Positions 35,319-44,165 of a stretch of DNA of 64,000 bases are shown in pieces. Each line of letters starts with the position of its first letter. The first letter of the stretch is position 1. This DNA comes from Alphaproteobacteria bacterium (GTDB taxonomy: Bacteria > Pseudomonadota > Alphaproteobacteria > Micavibrionales > Micavibrionaceae). Where the stretch lies: contig JAACQG010000008.1 in the NCBI GenBank assembly GCA_009995045.1, forward strand, positions 225-64,224, in the 5' to 3' direction. Both the position numbers and the translations under genes were made by a program. The notes beneath the pieces were generated by a model, which had not been told where the DNA came from, searched no databases, and saw only the letters and a program-made list of their open reading frames with translations.

Positions 35319-36044
35319 ATGAGTTTGTCTTACTATAATCCTAATGATCGTTACCGACGCCGTGCTGCGGCGCGGATGAGCAGTTTTGTGAGTGTGAGTC
35401 TCTTGATTTTGTTGATCTTTGGTGCGGGGTTTTGGTTTGGCAAACAAAATGCCGGTCAGCAAGAAAAGATCATGAAGCAGCGTGTTAAAGATATGAGCCA
35501 GCAAACCAGTGAGATGGAGCAGGCATTGATTGATATGCGGTCGCAGGCGCAAACAGCGACAGCACGTTATGAGCAGCTTAAGGCGACATATGATGAGCAA
35601 TTGCCCGAAGGGGCGGTTCGTGATCTGTTGGAGCTTGTTCGCAAACAGTTGGGTGAGGGGCGCGATCCCGAAAGATTGGCTTTCTTGATACGCTCAGCGC
35701 GTCCGCCGCGCAATTGCTCTGACATTGAAACACGTCGTTTTGTTGTGGCGACATCAACAAATAATGCGCCGCAGAGCAAGATCAGTGTGGCTGATGGTGC
35801 GATTACCGTTACGGGAATAGGGACGGCGGCGCGTAATCAACAAGGGCAACCAGAGGCTTGGTTTGATTCGTCTCAGGCGGTGAGTGTTGAGTTTAAGGCG
35901 CTTGGTGGTGAGGTTGAGAATAAGAAGGGTAATTTCCCGCTTCATCATTCTATGGTCGTTGGTGAGCGGGAGTATCGTTTCACGGTGAGCGATGGTGCCA
36001 GAAGTTTCGCCAAGGTCACTTATGATTCCTGCGATTATCCTTAA
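35319..36044 (+). CDS. Membrane-anchored coiled-coil protein of unknown function
   Basis: A 241-residue protein with a basic start (NPNDRYRRRAAARM), one membrane helix (about 21-42, SFVSVSLLILLIFGAGFWFG), a predicted periplasmic coiled coil (about 48-95, EKIMKQRVKDMSQQTSEMEQ) and a beta-rich C-terminal domain (about 145-238) with two Cys. It lies 18 bp after the permease gene and is probably co-transcribed. I do not recognise the family. Confidence 0.75.
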   Translation: MSLSYYNPNDRYRRRAAARMSSFVSVSLLILLIFGAGFWFGKQNAGQQEKIMKQRVKDMSQQTSEMEQALIDMRSQAQTATARYEQLKATYDEQLPEGAVRDLLELVRKQLGEGRDPERLAFLIRSARPPRNCSDIETRRFVVATSTNNAPQSKISVADGAITVTGIGTAARNQQGQPEAWFDSSQAVSVEFKALGGEVENKKGNFPLHHSMVVGEREYRFTVSDGARSFAKVTYDSCDYP

Positions 36045-36047
36045 GGC

Positions 36048-37295
36048 TTAATCTTTCTGTATATATTTATGGTTTTTACGGATGATGTTCATGCGGCATA
36101 ATTGACGCTTTTTTGCTTTGTTTATTGTGCATTTTGCACCGCTTATGGTGTTTGATAATTGTTCTGATGTTGTAAATAACGCCGTAAAGTTATTGCCGTT
36201 TATGTTGTCTATTTTTCCTTTTATATCAATTTCTTGATCGTCATTGCTAACCTTAAAAATTAAGCTTTTTGAGGTTGGTTTTAGGTGGAGGGTCACGTTT
36301 TGAAGCGATTGCATCTTTTTTAAATCCTTCTCATTGATAGGAAGCATATTATGGGATTGAAAATAGCGGATCATTTGCTGTCCTGTCTCTGCGAATATGC
36401 GGGCGCTCCAGTCTATTTTCTTTAATGATAATGTCGTATCGATGTTTAGTTCCAATCCCTCTATGCCGCTCGATTTTGCGCTTATATATGTTTTTGTTAA
36501 TTTGGGGGTGGCATCGATTGTTATGGCGGCGTTTTGCCACATTGTGTCATAGGCGCTGAAGCCGCCGGCGCTTAATTCGCCCTTTAGTGATTTCCATTTG
36601 TGTCCTGATCCCGCATATGTTGCACCGCCACTGACCCTGGTGAATTTTCCGAAGCTGCGTTCTAGTTTTGCGTTTTCGATTTCAAAATCAGCGATCCATC
36701 GACCACTGTCATTGGTTTGTGCGTTGAGTTTTGCGACGAGTTCGAGTTGGTCCTGGCGGCTGTCGATTGTGCCGTTCCATATGATTGCATCATCCTCATG
36801 GTTACCGTTAATGTTCACAACCCCTCTTAGTCCACCGAAATGAGCGCTTAAAAATGAGAGGTTTATGTTTTTAAGGCTGATTTGTTTGGCGTTTAATTGT
36901 GATAATGCCGGAAGCGTTGGGAGTGTTTCTAGGCCTTTTAATGAGACTTTTCCGTCAATATTAATATCGCCGGAAAGGTAAACGCCGTTGATCTCTAATG
37001 TTTCTATATCTCTGCTAAAGGGGGTGGTGGGGGTGAAAGTGAGAGTTATAGCGTCGATGGTGTTTTCGCCGTCTTGGCCCATGCTTAGGTTGCGATAGCG
37101 AATTGCACCCCATTTTTTTTCGGGCGCAGTTATGCTTTGTGGGTTTATTCCTGACGCGACTAAGGTTTTTTCGAAGGAGGATGCAATTGAGGCGGGCAGG
37201 ATAAAAACTGCGGCGCAAAAGATGATGATCGGGATGGCGATCAGGATGAGGGCTATGTTTCTAATGCTGTGCTTTTTTATACTTGGTTTTGACAT
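36048..37295 (-). CDS. AsmA/YdbH-like envelope protein
   Basis: A 415-residue protein with an N-terminal membrane anchor (IALILIAIPIIIFCAAVFIL), followed by repetitive beta-strands: TLEINGVYLSGDINIDGKVS, ISLKNINLSFLSAHFGGLRG and later repeats. The pattern resembles AsmA-like bridge proteins (YdbH, TamB, YhdP) proposed to carry phospholipids between membranes; here the fit is by architecture, not by a motif. It lies 2 bp downstream of parE on the same strand and ends against the gene at 35319-36044. Confidence in the fold is modest. Confidence 0.55.
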   Translation of the reverse strand: MSKPSIKKHSIRNIALILIAIPIIIFCAAVFILPASIASSFEKTLVASGINPQSITAPEKKWGAIRYRNLSMGQDGENTIDAITLTFTPTTPFSRDIETLEINGVYLSGDINIDGKVSLKGLETLPTLPALSQLNAKQISLKNINLSFLSAHFGGLRGVVNINGNHEDDAIIWNGTIDSRQDQLELVAKLNAQTNDSGRWIADFEIENAKLERSFGKFTRVSGGATYAGSGHKWKSLKGELSAGGFSAYDTMWQNAAITIDATPKLTKTYISAKSSGIEGLELNIDTTLSLKKIDWSARIFAETGQQMIRYFQSHNMLPINEKDLKKMQSLQNVTLHLKPTSKSLIFKVSNDDQEIDIKGKIDNINGNNFTALFTTSEQLSNTISGAKCTINKAKKRQLCRMNIIRKNHKYIQKD

Positions 37296-37297
37296 GA

Positions 37298-39331
37298 TTA
37301 TACGTCGATATTCTCGGCAAATTCTGCGTTGTCTTGGATGAAGCGGAAACGGGGTTCTGCGTTTTTGCCCATCAGGCGTTCAACAAGATCGTCAACATCG
37401 GCGAGGGTTGTGCCCTCGGGCAGAGTTTCTTCACCAAGTTCGCCTTCTGTTGCGAGGCCGATTGCAGCCATGGCATCGGGGAGTGTGACGCGAAGGAGGA
37501 TACGTTTTTTGGGATCCATGGTAGTTTCTTTAAGCTGTTTTGCTGGCATTTCGCCCAGACCCTTAAATCGGCTGATTTCAACTTTGTTTTTGCCTTTAAA
37601 CATCGTTTGCATGAGCTCTTCTTTATGGTCATCATCGCGCGCATATGCGCTTAAGTTGCCGCTGACTAGGCGATAGAGCGGAGGTTGTGCGATGTAGAGG
37701 TGTCCTTCTTCGATCAGTGGGCGCATTTGGGAGTAGAACATGGTGATGAGGAGGGAGGCGATATGCGCGCCATCCACATCCGCATCTGTCATGATGATGA
37801 TGCGTTCATAGCGGAGTTTTGTGATGTCGAATTCCTTGCCAACGCCGCATCCTAATGCCTGTGTGAGGTCGGTGATTTCAGCGTTTGCACGGATTTTATC
37901 GCGGGTTGCGCTGATGACGTTGAGGATTTTACCGCGTAAGGGCAGGATGGCTTGGGTTTCGCGATTGCGTCCTTGTTTGGCGGAGCCGCCCGCGGAATCT
38001 CCCTCAACGATGAAGAGTTCGGTGTCATCTGCGTCGCGTTTTGAACAGTCAGCGAGTTTGCCGGGGAGGCGCAATTTTGATGTGGCTGTTTTACGTGCGC
38101 GGGAGCGCTCTTCTTTACGGCGCAGGCGCTCTTCGGTGCGCAGGATAATCTCGTCGAGGAGGGCTTTGCTGCTGGCGGGGTCATTTGAGAGCCATAGGTC
38201 AAAATGATCCTTAACTGCGGTATCAACCCATTTATTGACGTTGTTGGTTGCAAGCTTGTCTTTTGTTTGCCCCTGAAATTGTGGGTCGCGGATGAAAACG
38301 GAAAGGGTCATTGCTGCACCGTTCATGAGGTCATCGGCGGTGATTTGTGCAGCTTTTTTGTTGCTGATCATTTCGCCGTACGCTTTTACACCGCGCAGGA
38401 GTGCCGTGCGAAAGCCGCTGTCATGGGTTCCGCCTTGTGGGGTAGGGATGGTGTTACAATATGTGTGCGTGAAGCCATCACCGAAAGATGGCCATGCGAT
38501 GGCCCATTCGACGCGTCCTTCATTATCGGGCAAGTTTGTTTTTCCGTGAAACGGGGTGGGGGTTAGTGTCTTTCTTCCTTGAAGTGACACAGTAAGAAAA
38601 TCCATTAAGCCATTGGGAAATTTGAAAACTTCTTCTGTTTTTACTTTGCTCTCTGGGTTGATGAGTTCGGGGTCGCATTTCCATCGGATTTCGACTCCCG
38701 AATAGAGATAGGCTTTTGATCGCGCCATTTGGAAGAGCCAGCCGGGTTTGAATTTGGCGTCATTTCCGAAGATTTCAGGGTCAGGGTGAAAAGAGACGAC
38801 GGTTCCGCGTCGGTTGCTGACGGTTCCCATATTTTCCAGTTTTGACGTCGGTAGGCCGCGGGAATAGCTCTGGCGCCATAGCGTTTTATCGCGTGCGACT
38901 TCAACCCACATATCATCGGATAGGGCGTTTACAACGGAAATACCAACGCCGTGAAGGCCGCCAGATGTTTCATATGCGCTATCGGAGAATTTACCACCGG
39001 AATGGAGGGTGGTTAGAATGACTTCTAATGCGGATTTATCCGGGTATTTGGGGTGTTTGTCGACGGGAATACCGCGACCGTTGTCTTTGATAAGGATTGA
39101 GCCGCTGATGTCGAGGGTGATTTCGATCCAATCAGCGTGTCCAGCGACCGCTTCATCCATGGAGTTATCGAGAATTTCACCAACAAGGTGGTGCAGGGCA
39201 CGTTCATCGGTTCCGCCGATATACATACCGGGGCGTTTACGAACAGGTTCTAAGCCTTCAAGCACCTCAATTGATGATGCGTCATATGTTTGTTCTTTTG
39301 GGGCGGTGGAGCCGCCGAATAAATCAGACAT
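37298..39331 (-). CDS. parE: DNA topoisomerase IV subunit B
   Basis: The ATPase subunit of topoisomerase IV, which decatenates replicated chromosomes. The 677 residues lack the extra GyrB insert, supporting ParE. Motifs: VRKRPGMYIGGTDERALHHL, ILDNSMDEAVAGHADW, IKDNGRGIPVDKH, GGLHGVGISVVNALS, EGDSAGGSAKQGRNRETQAI and IIMTDADVDGAHI (TOPRIM metal site). GyrB is the alternative, disfavoured by length and by the PLRGKILNV segment. It is co-transcribed with the AsmA-like gene. Confidence 0.95.
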   Translation of the reverse strand: MSDLFGGSTAPKEQTYDASSIEVLEGLEPVRKRPGMYIGGTDERALHHLVGEILDNSMDEAVAGHADWIEITLDISGSILIKDNGRGIPVDKHPKYPDKSALEVILTTLHSGGKFSDSAYETSGGLHGVGISVVNALSDDMWVEVARDKTLWRQSYSRGLPTSKLENMGTVSNRRGTVVSFHPDPEIFGNDAKFKPGWLFQMARSKAYLYSGVEIRWKCDPELINPESKVKTEEVFKFPNGLMDFLTVSLQGRKTLTPTPFHGKTNLPDNEGRVEWAIAWPSFGDGFTHTYCNTIPTPQGGTHDSGFRTALLRGVKAYGEMISNKKAAQITADDLMNGAAMTLSVFIRDPQFQGQTKDKLATNNVNKWVDTAVKDHFDLWLSNDPASSKALLDEIILRTEERLRRKEERSRARKTATSKLRLPGKLADCSKRDADDTELFIVEGDSAGGSAKQGRNRETQAILPLRGKILNVISATRDKIRANAEITDLTQALGCGVGKEFDITKLRYERIIIMTDADVDGAHIASLLITMFYSQMRPLIEEGHLYIAQPPLYRLVSGNLSAYARDDDHKEELMQTMFKGKNKVEISRFKGLGEMPAKQLKETTMDPKKRILLRVTLPDAMAAIGLATEGELGEETLPEGTTLADVDDLVERLMGKNAEPRFRFIQDNAEFAENIDV

Positions 39332-39423
39332 TGAAATTCTTTTCGTAAAAATTATTTATATAGAATGATAGTGTTACGAAATTCAAGGGATTGCGCAAGG
39401 GCTGCGTTTTAAATGAAGGAAAT

Positions 39424-39455
39424 AAAACGTGATAATTTTCGAGTGGTCACGTTTT
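39424..39455. promoter_or_regulatory. Inverted repeat upstream of the secreted-protein gene
   Basis: AAAACGTGA (39424-39432) and TCACGTTTT (39447-39455) are perfect 9-bp inverted repeats with a 14-bp spacer. GATAAT (39459-39464) lies just after, a likely -10. The spacing (23 bp centre to centre, about two helical turns) fits a dimeric regulator. Confidence 0.5.
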
Positions 39456-39499
39456 TATGATAATATAGATTTACTAAGAAAATTTTAGAGGGCGTTTTT

Positions 39500-40648
39500 G
39501 TGAAATACATTTTGTTTTTAGCTTTATTTGTTGCTGTTAGCGTTGGTGGGGTTTCTCCGCAGCCCGCTTTTGCGCAAAAAATGTTAGAAGATTTTTTGAA
39601 GCCGATGCCTGAAATCGACTTAATGGATAAAGAGACTTTTGATAAGAGCTCAACTCTATACAAAGAGACTCCTGCTGGGGATGAAGCGCTTTCTTACGAA
39701 TTGCGGTTGCCTAAAAAATGGACAAAGCAGGAAAATAAAGCGTTGGCAGGGTTTGCGGTAAGCAACAAGCTGCTTGGCGAAGTTGAACGTTTTTATGGCC
39801 CCGTTCGTATCGGTGAGCGCAGTTATTTTTCTATAAAGACCGTCGAGTTGGATTATAAGCTTACTGCTGAGCAGTGGTTGGTTTTGTATATGTTGGAAAA
39901 CGGTTATACGATTGAAGGCATTCGCACATTGAGCAATAATCGCGTTGAAGTGATTTATGTTTTTGCGGAGCATAATGTCACATATATCGCGTCAGCTGTC
40001 GCGCAAATTACTGGCAGTATTGTTGTGTTTTCCCAATATGTTGTTCCTTCAGATGCATGGGAAGAAGAAAAAAGCGTTTCACTGCGTGTTATAGAATCCT
40101 TCAAATTGGATACTATTGACGATGGGTTTGTTGAGCCTATGACGCCCTATCGGTTTTTGGACGTAGCAGAGCTTATGTATCCTAATTCGTGGGAGCTTAA
40201 GGCGAAGCCTTTACGTTCTGCAGATAAGATGTCGATTTCACTTTTGAATGTGGAGGCGCAAAATAAATATTCTTCCAAACGTATTCTTAAGGGAAAAATG
40301 GAGGCGCATCTTCTTACGGAATACATCGTTGATGATATTGACGAAGACATTGATAATTTTATTCAAGAAATGAGTGTAGACCAGCTTCGCATTCAAGATA
40401 CGATTGAGGAATTTGATGACTTTACCGTTGATGAAAACATGGAAGTGGTTGAGATAAAGGCTTATGAAGCCATTGATAAGCAGCATGCGGTTAAGGCGTA
40501 TGAGTATTGGTTGGCTGTTATGTATTCCGGCGAATATTATTATTTTGTAACGCTTTTAACGCCATCGCGCGATGAGGATTATTATAGCTGGGCGCGCAAT
40601 ACTCAGACTTTCCGTGTGTTGGTTGAGAATATTCAGCCGCTTATGTAG
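39500..40648 (+). CDS. Secreted protein of unknown function with two similar halves
   Basis: A 382-residue protein with a signal peptide ending PAFA, so periplasmic or exported. The start is GTG 39500. After it, two regions of about 150 residues have a similar plan: LPKKW...VIESFKL (about 65-198) and YPNSW...FRVLVENI (about 230-378). Each opens with a Pro-x-x-Trp segment and ends with an aromatic strand like a PsbP/MOG1-like fold, which would mean a duplication. The similarity is by eye. It is convergent with glnA, and its promoter holds an inverted repeat. Confidence 0.7.
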   Translation: MKYILFLALFVAVSVGGVSPQPAFAQKMLEDFLKPMPEIDLMDKETFDKSSTLYKETPAGDEALSYELRLPKKWTKQENKALAGFAVSNKLLGEVERFYGPVRIGERSYFSIKTVELDYKLTAEQWLVLYMLENGYTIEGIRTLSNNRVEVIYVFAEHNVTYIASAVAQITGSIVVFSQYVVPSDAWEEEKSVSLRVIESFKLDTIDDGFVEPMTPYRFLDVAELMYPNSWELKAKPLRSADKMSISLLNVEAQNKYSSKRILKGKMEAHLLTEYIVDDIDEDIDNFIQEMSVDQLRIQDTIEEFDDFTVDENMEVVEIKAYEAIDKQHAVKAYEYWLAVMYSGEYYYFVTLLTPSRDEDYYSWARNTQTFRVLVENIQPLM

Positions 40649-40652
40649 CGTT

Positions 40653-42077
40653 TTAGCAGGAATAATACATCAGGTATTCAATCGGGTGGGTGGTTGTTTC
40701 GTAAAGCTCCACCTCTTGCATTTTCAACTTGATGTATGCGTCGATTGTATCTTTTGTGAACACGTCGCCTTTTAGCAGATAATCATGATCTTCTTTTAAG
40801 CATTCTAATGCTTCGCGCAGTGAGCCCGCTACGGTTGGGATTTTGCTAAGCTCGTCTTCGCCGAGTTCGTATAGGTCGGCTTCCATTGCATCGCCGGGAT
40901 GAATTTTGTTCTCAATACCGTCAAGGCCGGCCATCAGTTGTGCGGCGAATGCGAGATATGGGTTGGCGGTTGCATCAGGGAAGCGGATCTCTACGCGTTT
41001 GGCGTTTGGAGATGATGCGTGCGGTATGCGACAGCTAGCTGAGCGATTACGCGCTGAATATGCGAGAAGGACAGGGGCTTCGTAGCCTGGAACTAGGCGC
41101 TTATAGCTGTTTGTTGAGGCATTTGTGAGCGCGTTGAGGGATTTGGCGTGTTTGATAATGCCGCCAATATAATACAGCGCTGTTTCTGATAGTCCGGCAT
41201 AGGCGTTACCAGAAAATTGTGGCGCGCCAGCTTTCCAGATGGATTGATGGCAATGCATGCCAGAGCCATTATCGCCAACCACAGGTTTTGGCAGGAATGT
41301 CGCGCTCTTGCCGTAGCTGTTTGCGACGTTATGGACGACATGCTTATAGAGTTGGATGTTATCAGCGGCGTCAGTGAGGGTTGAGTAAACGATGCCGATT
41401 TCATTTTGACTTGGCGCGACTTCATGGTGGTGTTTTTCAACGCCTACGCCCATGCTTTGCATGACGGTGACCATTTCGCCGCGGATGTCAGATGCGCTGT
41501 CGATTGGGCTTTCGGGGAAATAGCCGCCTTTGACTTTCGGGCGGTGACCCATGTTGCCAGTTGCGTAATCTTTTCCGCTGTTTTCAGGGGATTCTTCGGA
41601 ATCAATTTCAAAGCCAATTTTATTGGGTGAGTTATGAACTTTTACGTCGTCAAAGATGAAGAACTCGGCTTCAGGGCCGAAATAGGCGACATCGCCGAGG
41701 CCGGATGATTTAAGGTAAGCTTCAGCGGATTTTGCAATGTGGCGTGGGTCGCGTTCATATGGCTTGCCTGTTGCGGGTTCGATAACGTCGCAGAATACTT
41801 TGATTGTTTTTTGCGCGGCGAATGGGTCGAGGCATGTTTTTGATAGGTCAGGGCGCAAAATCATGTCGGATTCGTTTATGTCTTTCCACCCTGCGATGGA
41901 TGAGCCGTCAAAAAAGATGCCTTCTTTGATCTTATTCGCATCAAACGCGCTTATGTGTTCTGCGGTGTGTTGCCATTTACCGCGCATATCTGTGAAATTC
42001 ATGTCGATGAACTGAATATCGTTATCTTTGATGAATTTAAGGAATACGGTATCTTTTTTGAAAGAATGGGATGTCAT
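40653..42077 (-). CDS. glnA: Glutamine synthetase type I
   Basis: GlnA makes glutamine from glutamate and ammonia. From ATG 42077 it is 474 residues. Signatures: FTDMRGKWQH, IFFDGSSIAGW, the catalytic loop GPEAEFFIFDD, HHHEVAPSQNEIG, GSGMHCHQSIWK and RVEIRFPDATANPYLAFA. The adenylylation tyrosine lies in ADLYELGEDE (about Tyr403), so control by GlnE is likely. The frame is open upstream to 42224 but that part is not GS-like. No glnB lies beside it, unlike most alphaproteobacteria. Confidence 0.97.
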   Translation of the reverse strand: MTSHSFKKDTVFLKFIKDNDIQFIDMNFTDMRGKWQHTAEHISAFDANKIKEGIFFDGSSIAGWKDINESDMILRPDLSKTCLDPFAAQKTIKVFCDVIEPATGKPYERDPRHIAKSAEAYLKSSGLGDVAYFGPEAEFFIFDDVKVHNSPNKIGFEIDSEESPENSGKDYATGNMGHRPKVKGGYFPESPIDSASDIRGEMVTVMQSMGVGVEKHHHEVAPSQNEIGIVYSTLTDAADNIQLYKHVVHNVANSYGKSATFLPKPVVGDNGSGMHCHQSIWKAGAPQFSGNAYAGLSETALYYIGGIIKHAKSLNALTNASTNSYKRLVPGYEAPVLLAYSARNRSASCRIPHASSPNAKRVEIRFPDATANPYLAFAAQLMAGLDGIENKIHPGDAMEADLYELGEDELSKIPTVAGSLREALECLKEDHDYLLKGDVFTKDTIDAYIKLKMQEVELYETTTHPIEYLMYYSC

Positions 42078-42191
42078 GGTTTTAAAAGTCTCTTTGTTTT
42101 GACTGTGAGACGCAAGATAATCGCGTTGCTCTATCTTGCATAAGGTTTCGTATGATTTGCAAGGCAAATTGACGAAATCCAGAAAAGATGA

Positions 42192-42268
42192 TGGGGCGAA
42201 CGACGGGGCTTGAACCCGCGACAACTCGGATCACAACCGAGTGCTCTACCAGCTGAGCTACGCTCGCC
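42192..42268 (-). tRNA. tRNA-His (anticodon GTG) with encoded G-1
   Basis: A 77-nt cloverleaf on the minus strand. The acceptor GCGAGCG pairs with CGTTCGC; G-1 is encoded and pairs with C73; the anticodon stem CTCGG/CCGAG encloses TTGTGAT; the 3' CCA is encoded. Confidence 0.96.
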
Positions 42269-42396
42269 ACAATTTAAGTGTCTTGTATAAGGTTTAGTCG
42301 TATAAAAGGTCAAGTACTTCTTGATGAAAAATCTTTTGTTATTTTCACTTGAAAAAGTTTTAGGAAACCATTACCAATTGCGCACATGCACGGTTT

Positions 42397-42481
42397 GCGG
42401 CTGTGGTGAAATTGGTAGACACGCTAGATTTAGGTTCTAGTGCTTTCGGGCGTGGGGGTTCAAGTCCCTTCAGCCGCACCA
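42397..42481 (+). tRNA. tRNA-Leu (anticodon TAG)
   Basis: An 85-nt tRNA with a long variable arm. The acceptor GCGGCTG pairs with CAGCCGC, the anticodon stem CTAGA/TCTAG encloses TTTAGGT, and the 3' CCA is encoded. It reads CTA codons. Confidence 0.96.
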
Positions 42482-42570
42482 TTTTGTAAGACAAGATGGA
42501 TATATATGTGTAGATGCGCCAGTCATTGGCGATCCGCGATGCGGGGTAAAATATAAAAAGAAGAGATGTA

Positions 42571-44028
42571 ATGAAAGTTAAAGAACTCAAATCCGAAGGC
42601 CTTAGCCACGAATTAGAAATCACTATTCCTGCCAATGATATAGATGCGCGTCTTGATGTTAAGCTTCAAGAAGTTGGTAAGACAGTACGCATCCCTGGTT
42701 TCCGTCCAGGTAAAGTGCCGTTGAAGATGTTGAAAGACCGTTACGGTAAAGCGATTCTCGGTGAGGTTCTTGAAGCGGCTGTCAATGAGACATCCGCAGA
42801 GGCAATGGACAAGCAAAAGCTTAAGCCAGCGATGCAGCCAAAGATTGAAGTGAAGAGTAAAGATTTTGGTGATGGCAACGACCTTGTTTACACAATGGTT
42901 GTGGATGTGCTTCCTGAATTTAAAGTTGCTGATTTCAAAAAAGCCAAATTGACCAAGCCTGTTGCGAAGCCTTCAGACAAAGATATCAATGATGCGCTTG
43001 AGAAAATTGCGTCTAACAATACATCGACAAAGAAGATCGAAGGCGACCGTAAGACCAAAGACGGTGATACTGTTGTTATGGATTTCCATGGTCGTACGGC
43101 GGATGACAATGTTGCGCATGAAGGTATGCATGCACATGGTCATAAGCTTAAGATTGGCTCTGGCCAGTTTATTCCTGGTTTTGAAGAGCAGCTTGTTGGG
43201 CATAAGGCCGGCGCGAAGGTTGAGGTGAAAGTTTCTTTCCCTGAGCAGTATCAAGCGGCGGAACTTGCAGGGCGTGAAGCGATTTTTGATGTTGATATTC
43301 ATGAAATTCACGAAGATGCAGAAGCGCAGGTTGATGATGAATTTGCACAAAGCCTAGGCTTGGATGATCTTGATGCGCTTAAGGCGGCGGTTGGTGATCA
43401 GCTTGGTAAGGAATTTGATAGCCAATCACGCATGGCGCTTAAGAAAGACCTTCTTGATTTCCTTGATGATGCGCATGACTTTGAAATTCCACCAACTATG
43501 CTTGAGATGGAAAACCAGAATATCTTGGATCAGATCAAGCTTGATCGTCAGCGCAATGGCGAAGAAGAAGAATTGACCAAGGCAGAAGAAAAAGAATTCA
43601 AAGAGATCGCGGAGCGTCGTGTTCGTCTTGGTCTTGTTCTTTCTGAGGTTGGTAATGCACAGAATATTCAAGTTTCTGATCAAGAGCTTCAGCAAGCTGT
43701 AATTCGTGAGGCGCAGCGTTTTCCAGGTCAGGAAAAAGATGTGTTTGATTATTACACCAAGAACCGTAACGCAGTAGAATCACTTCGTGCACCTTTGTTC
43801 GAAGATAAGGTTGTTGATTACATTCTTGAGCTTGCGAGCGTAACAGAAAAAGATGTTACTCCTGATGAATTGATGAACATTTTGGATCAGGACTCAGACG
43901 AAAAGCCAAAGGCGAAAAAGAAGCCCTCAGCGAAAAAAGCCGATGCCAAAGATGATTCTAAGGATGATGCCGAGAAAAAGCCGGCAGCGAAGAAGGCTCC
44001 TGCGAAAAAGAAAGCTGCTGCCAAGTAG
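42571..44028 (+). CDS. tig: Trigger factor with a Lys/Ala-rich C-terminal tail
   Basis: A ribosome-bound chaperone and peptidyl-prolyl isomerase. The 485 residues comprise the ribosome-binding domain with the signature GFRPGKVPLKMLKDRYG, the FKBP-type PPIase domain (about 150-240), and the helical chaperone domain. From about residue 445 a lysine/alanine-rich tail follows (KPKAKKKPSAKKADAK and KKPAAKKAPAKKK). The body matches the usual length of about 430-445, so the tail is an addition; it resembles histone H1-like tails and could bind RNA or DNA. Confidence 0.95.
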   Translation: MKVKELKSEGLSHELEITIPANDIDARLDVKLQEVGKTVRIPGFRPGKVPLKMLKDRYGKAILGEVLEAAVNETSAEAMDKQKLKPAMQPKIEVKSKDFGDGNDLVYTMVVDVLPEFKVADFKKAKLTKPVAKPSDKDINDALEKIASNNTSTKKIEGDRKTKDGDTVVMDFHGRTADDNVAHEGMHAHGHKLKIGSGQFIPGFEEQLVGHKAGAKVEVKVSFPEQYQAAELAGREAIFDVDIHEIHEDAEAQVDDEFAQSLGLDDLDALKAAVGDQLGKEFDSQSRMALKKDLLDFLDDAHDFEIPPTMLEMENQNILDQIKLDRQRNGEEEELTKAEEKEFKEIAERRVRLGLVLSEVGNAQNIQVSDQELQQAVIREAQRFPGQEKDVFDYYTKNRNAVESLRAPLFEDKVVDYILELASVTEKDVTPDELMNILDQDSDEKPKAKKKPSAKKADAKDDSKDDAEKKPAAKKAPAKKKAAAK

Positions 44029-44056
44029 TTGTTTTTTGAAAAATAGATATTTTAAG

Positions 44057-44086
44057 AAGGGCGTGACATGTGTTGCGTCCTTTTTT
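44057..44086 (+). terminator. Intrinsic terminator after tig
   Basis: AAGGGCG (44057-44063) pairs with CGTCCTT (44076-44082, one G-T pair), followed by six T. Confidence 0.8.
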
Positions 44087-44165
44087 CTTGGATGTTTTGC
44101 ATTAGGCTCTTGAAACAGGCCTGTCACCTCGTTACGCTCATAATTCAAATAGGAGATAAAACCAC

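Noticed and set aside
37298-39331. gyrB instead of parE
   Set aside because: At 677 residues the protein lacks the GyrB-length insert and has ParE-like PLRGKILNV; gyrB is expected elsewhere.
44109-44144. Heat-shock promoter for clpP
   Set aside because: CTTGAAA is present but the matching -10 is poor and at the wrong distance; noted only in the clpP entry.
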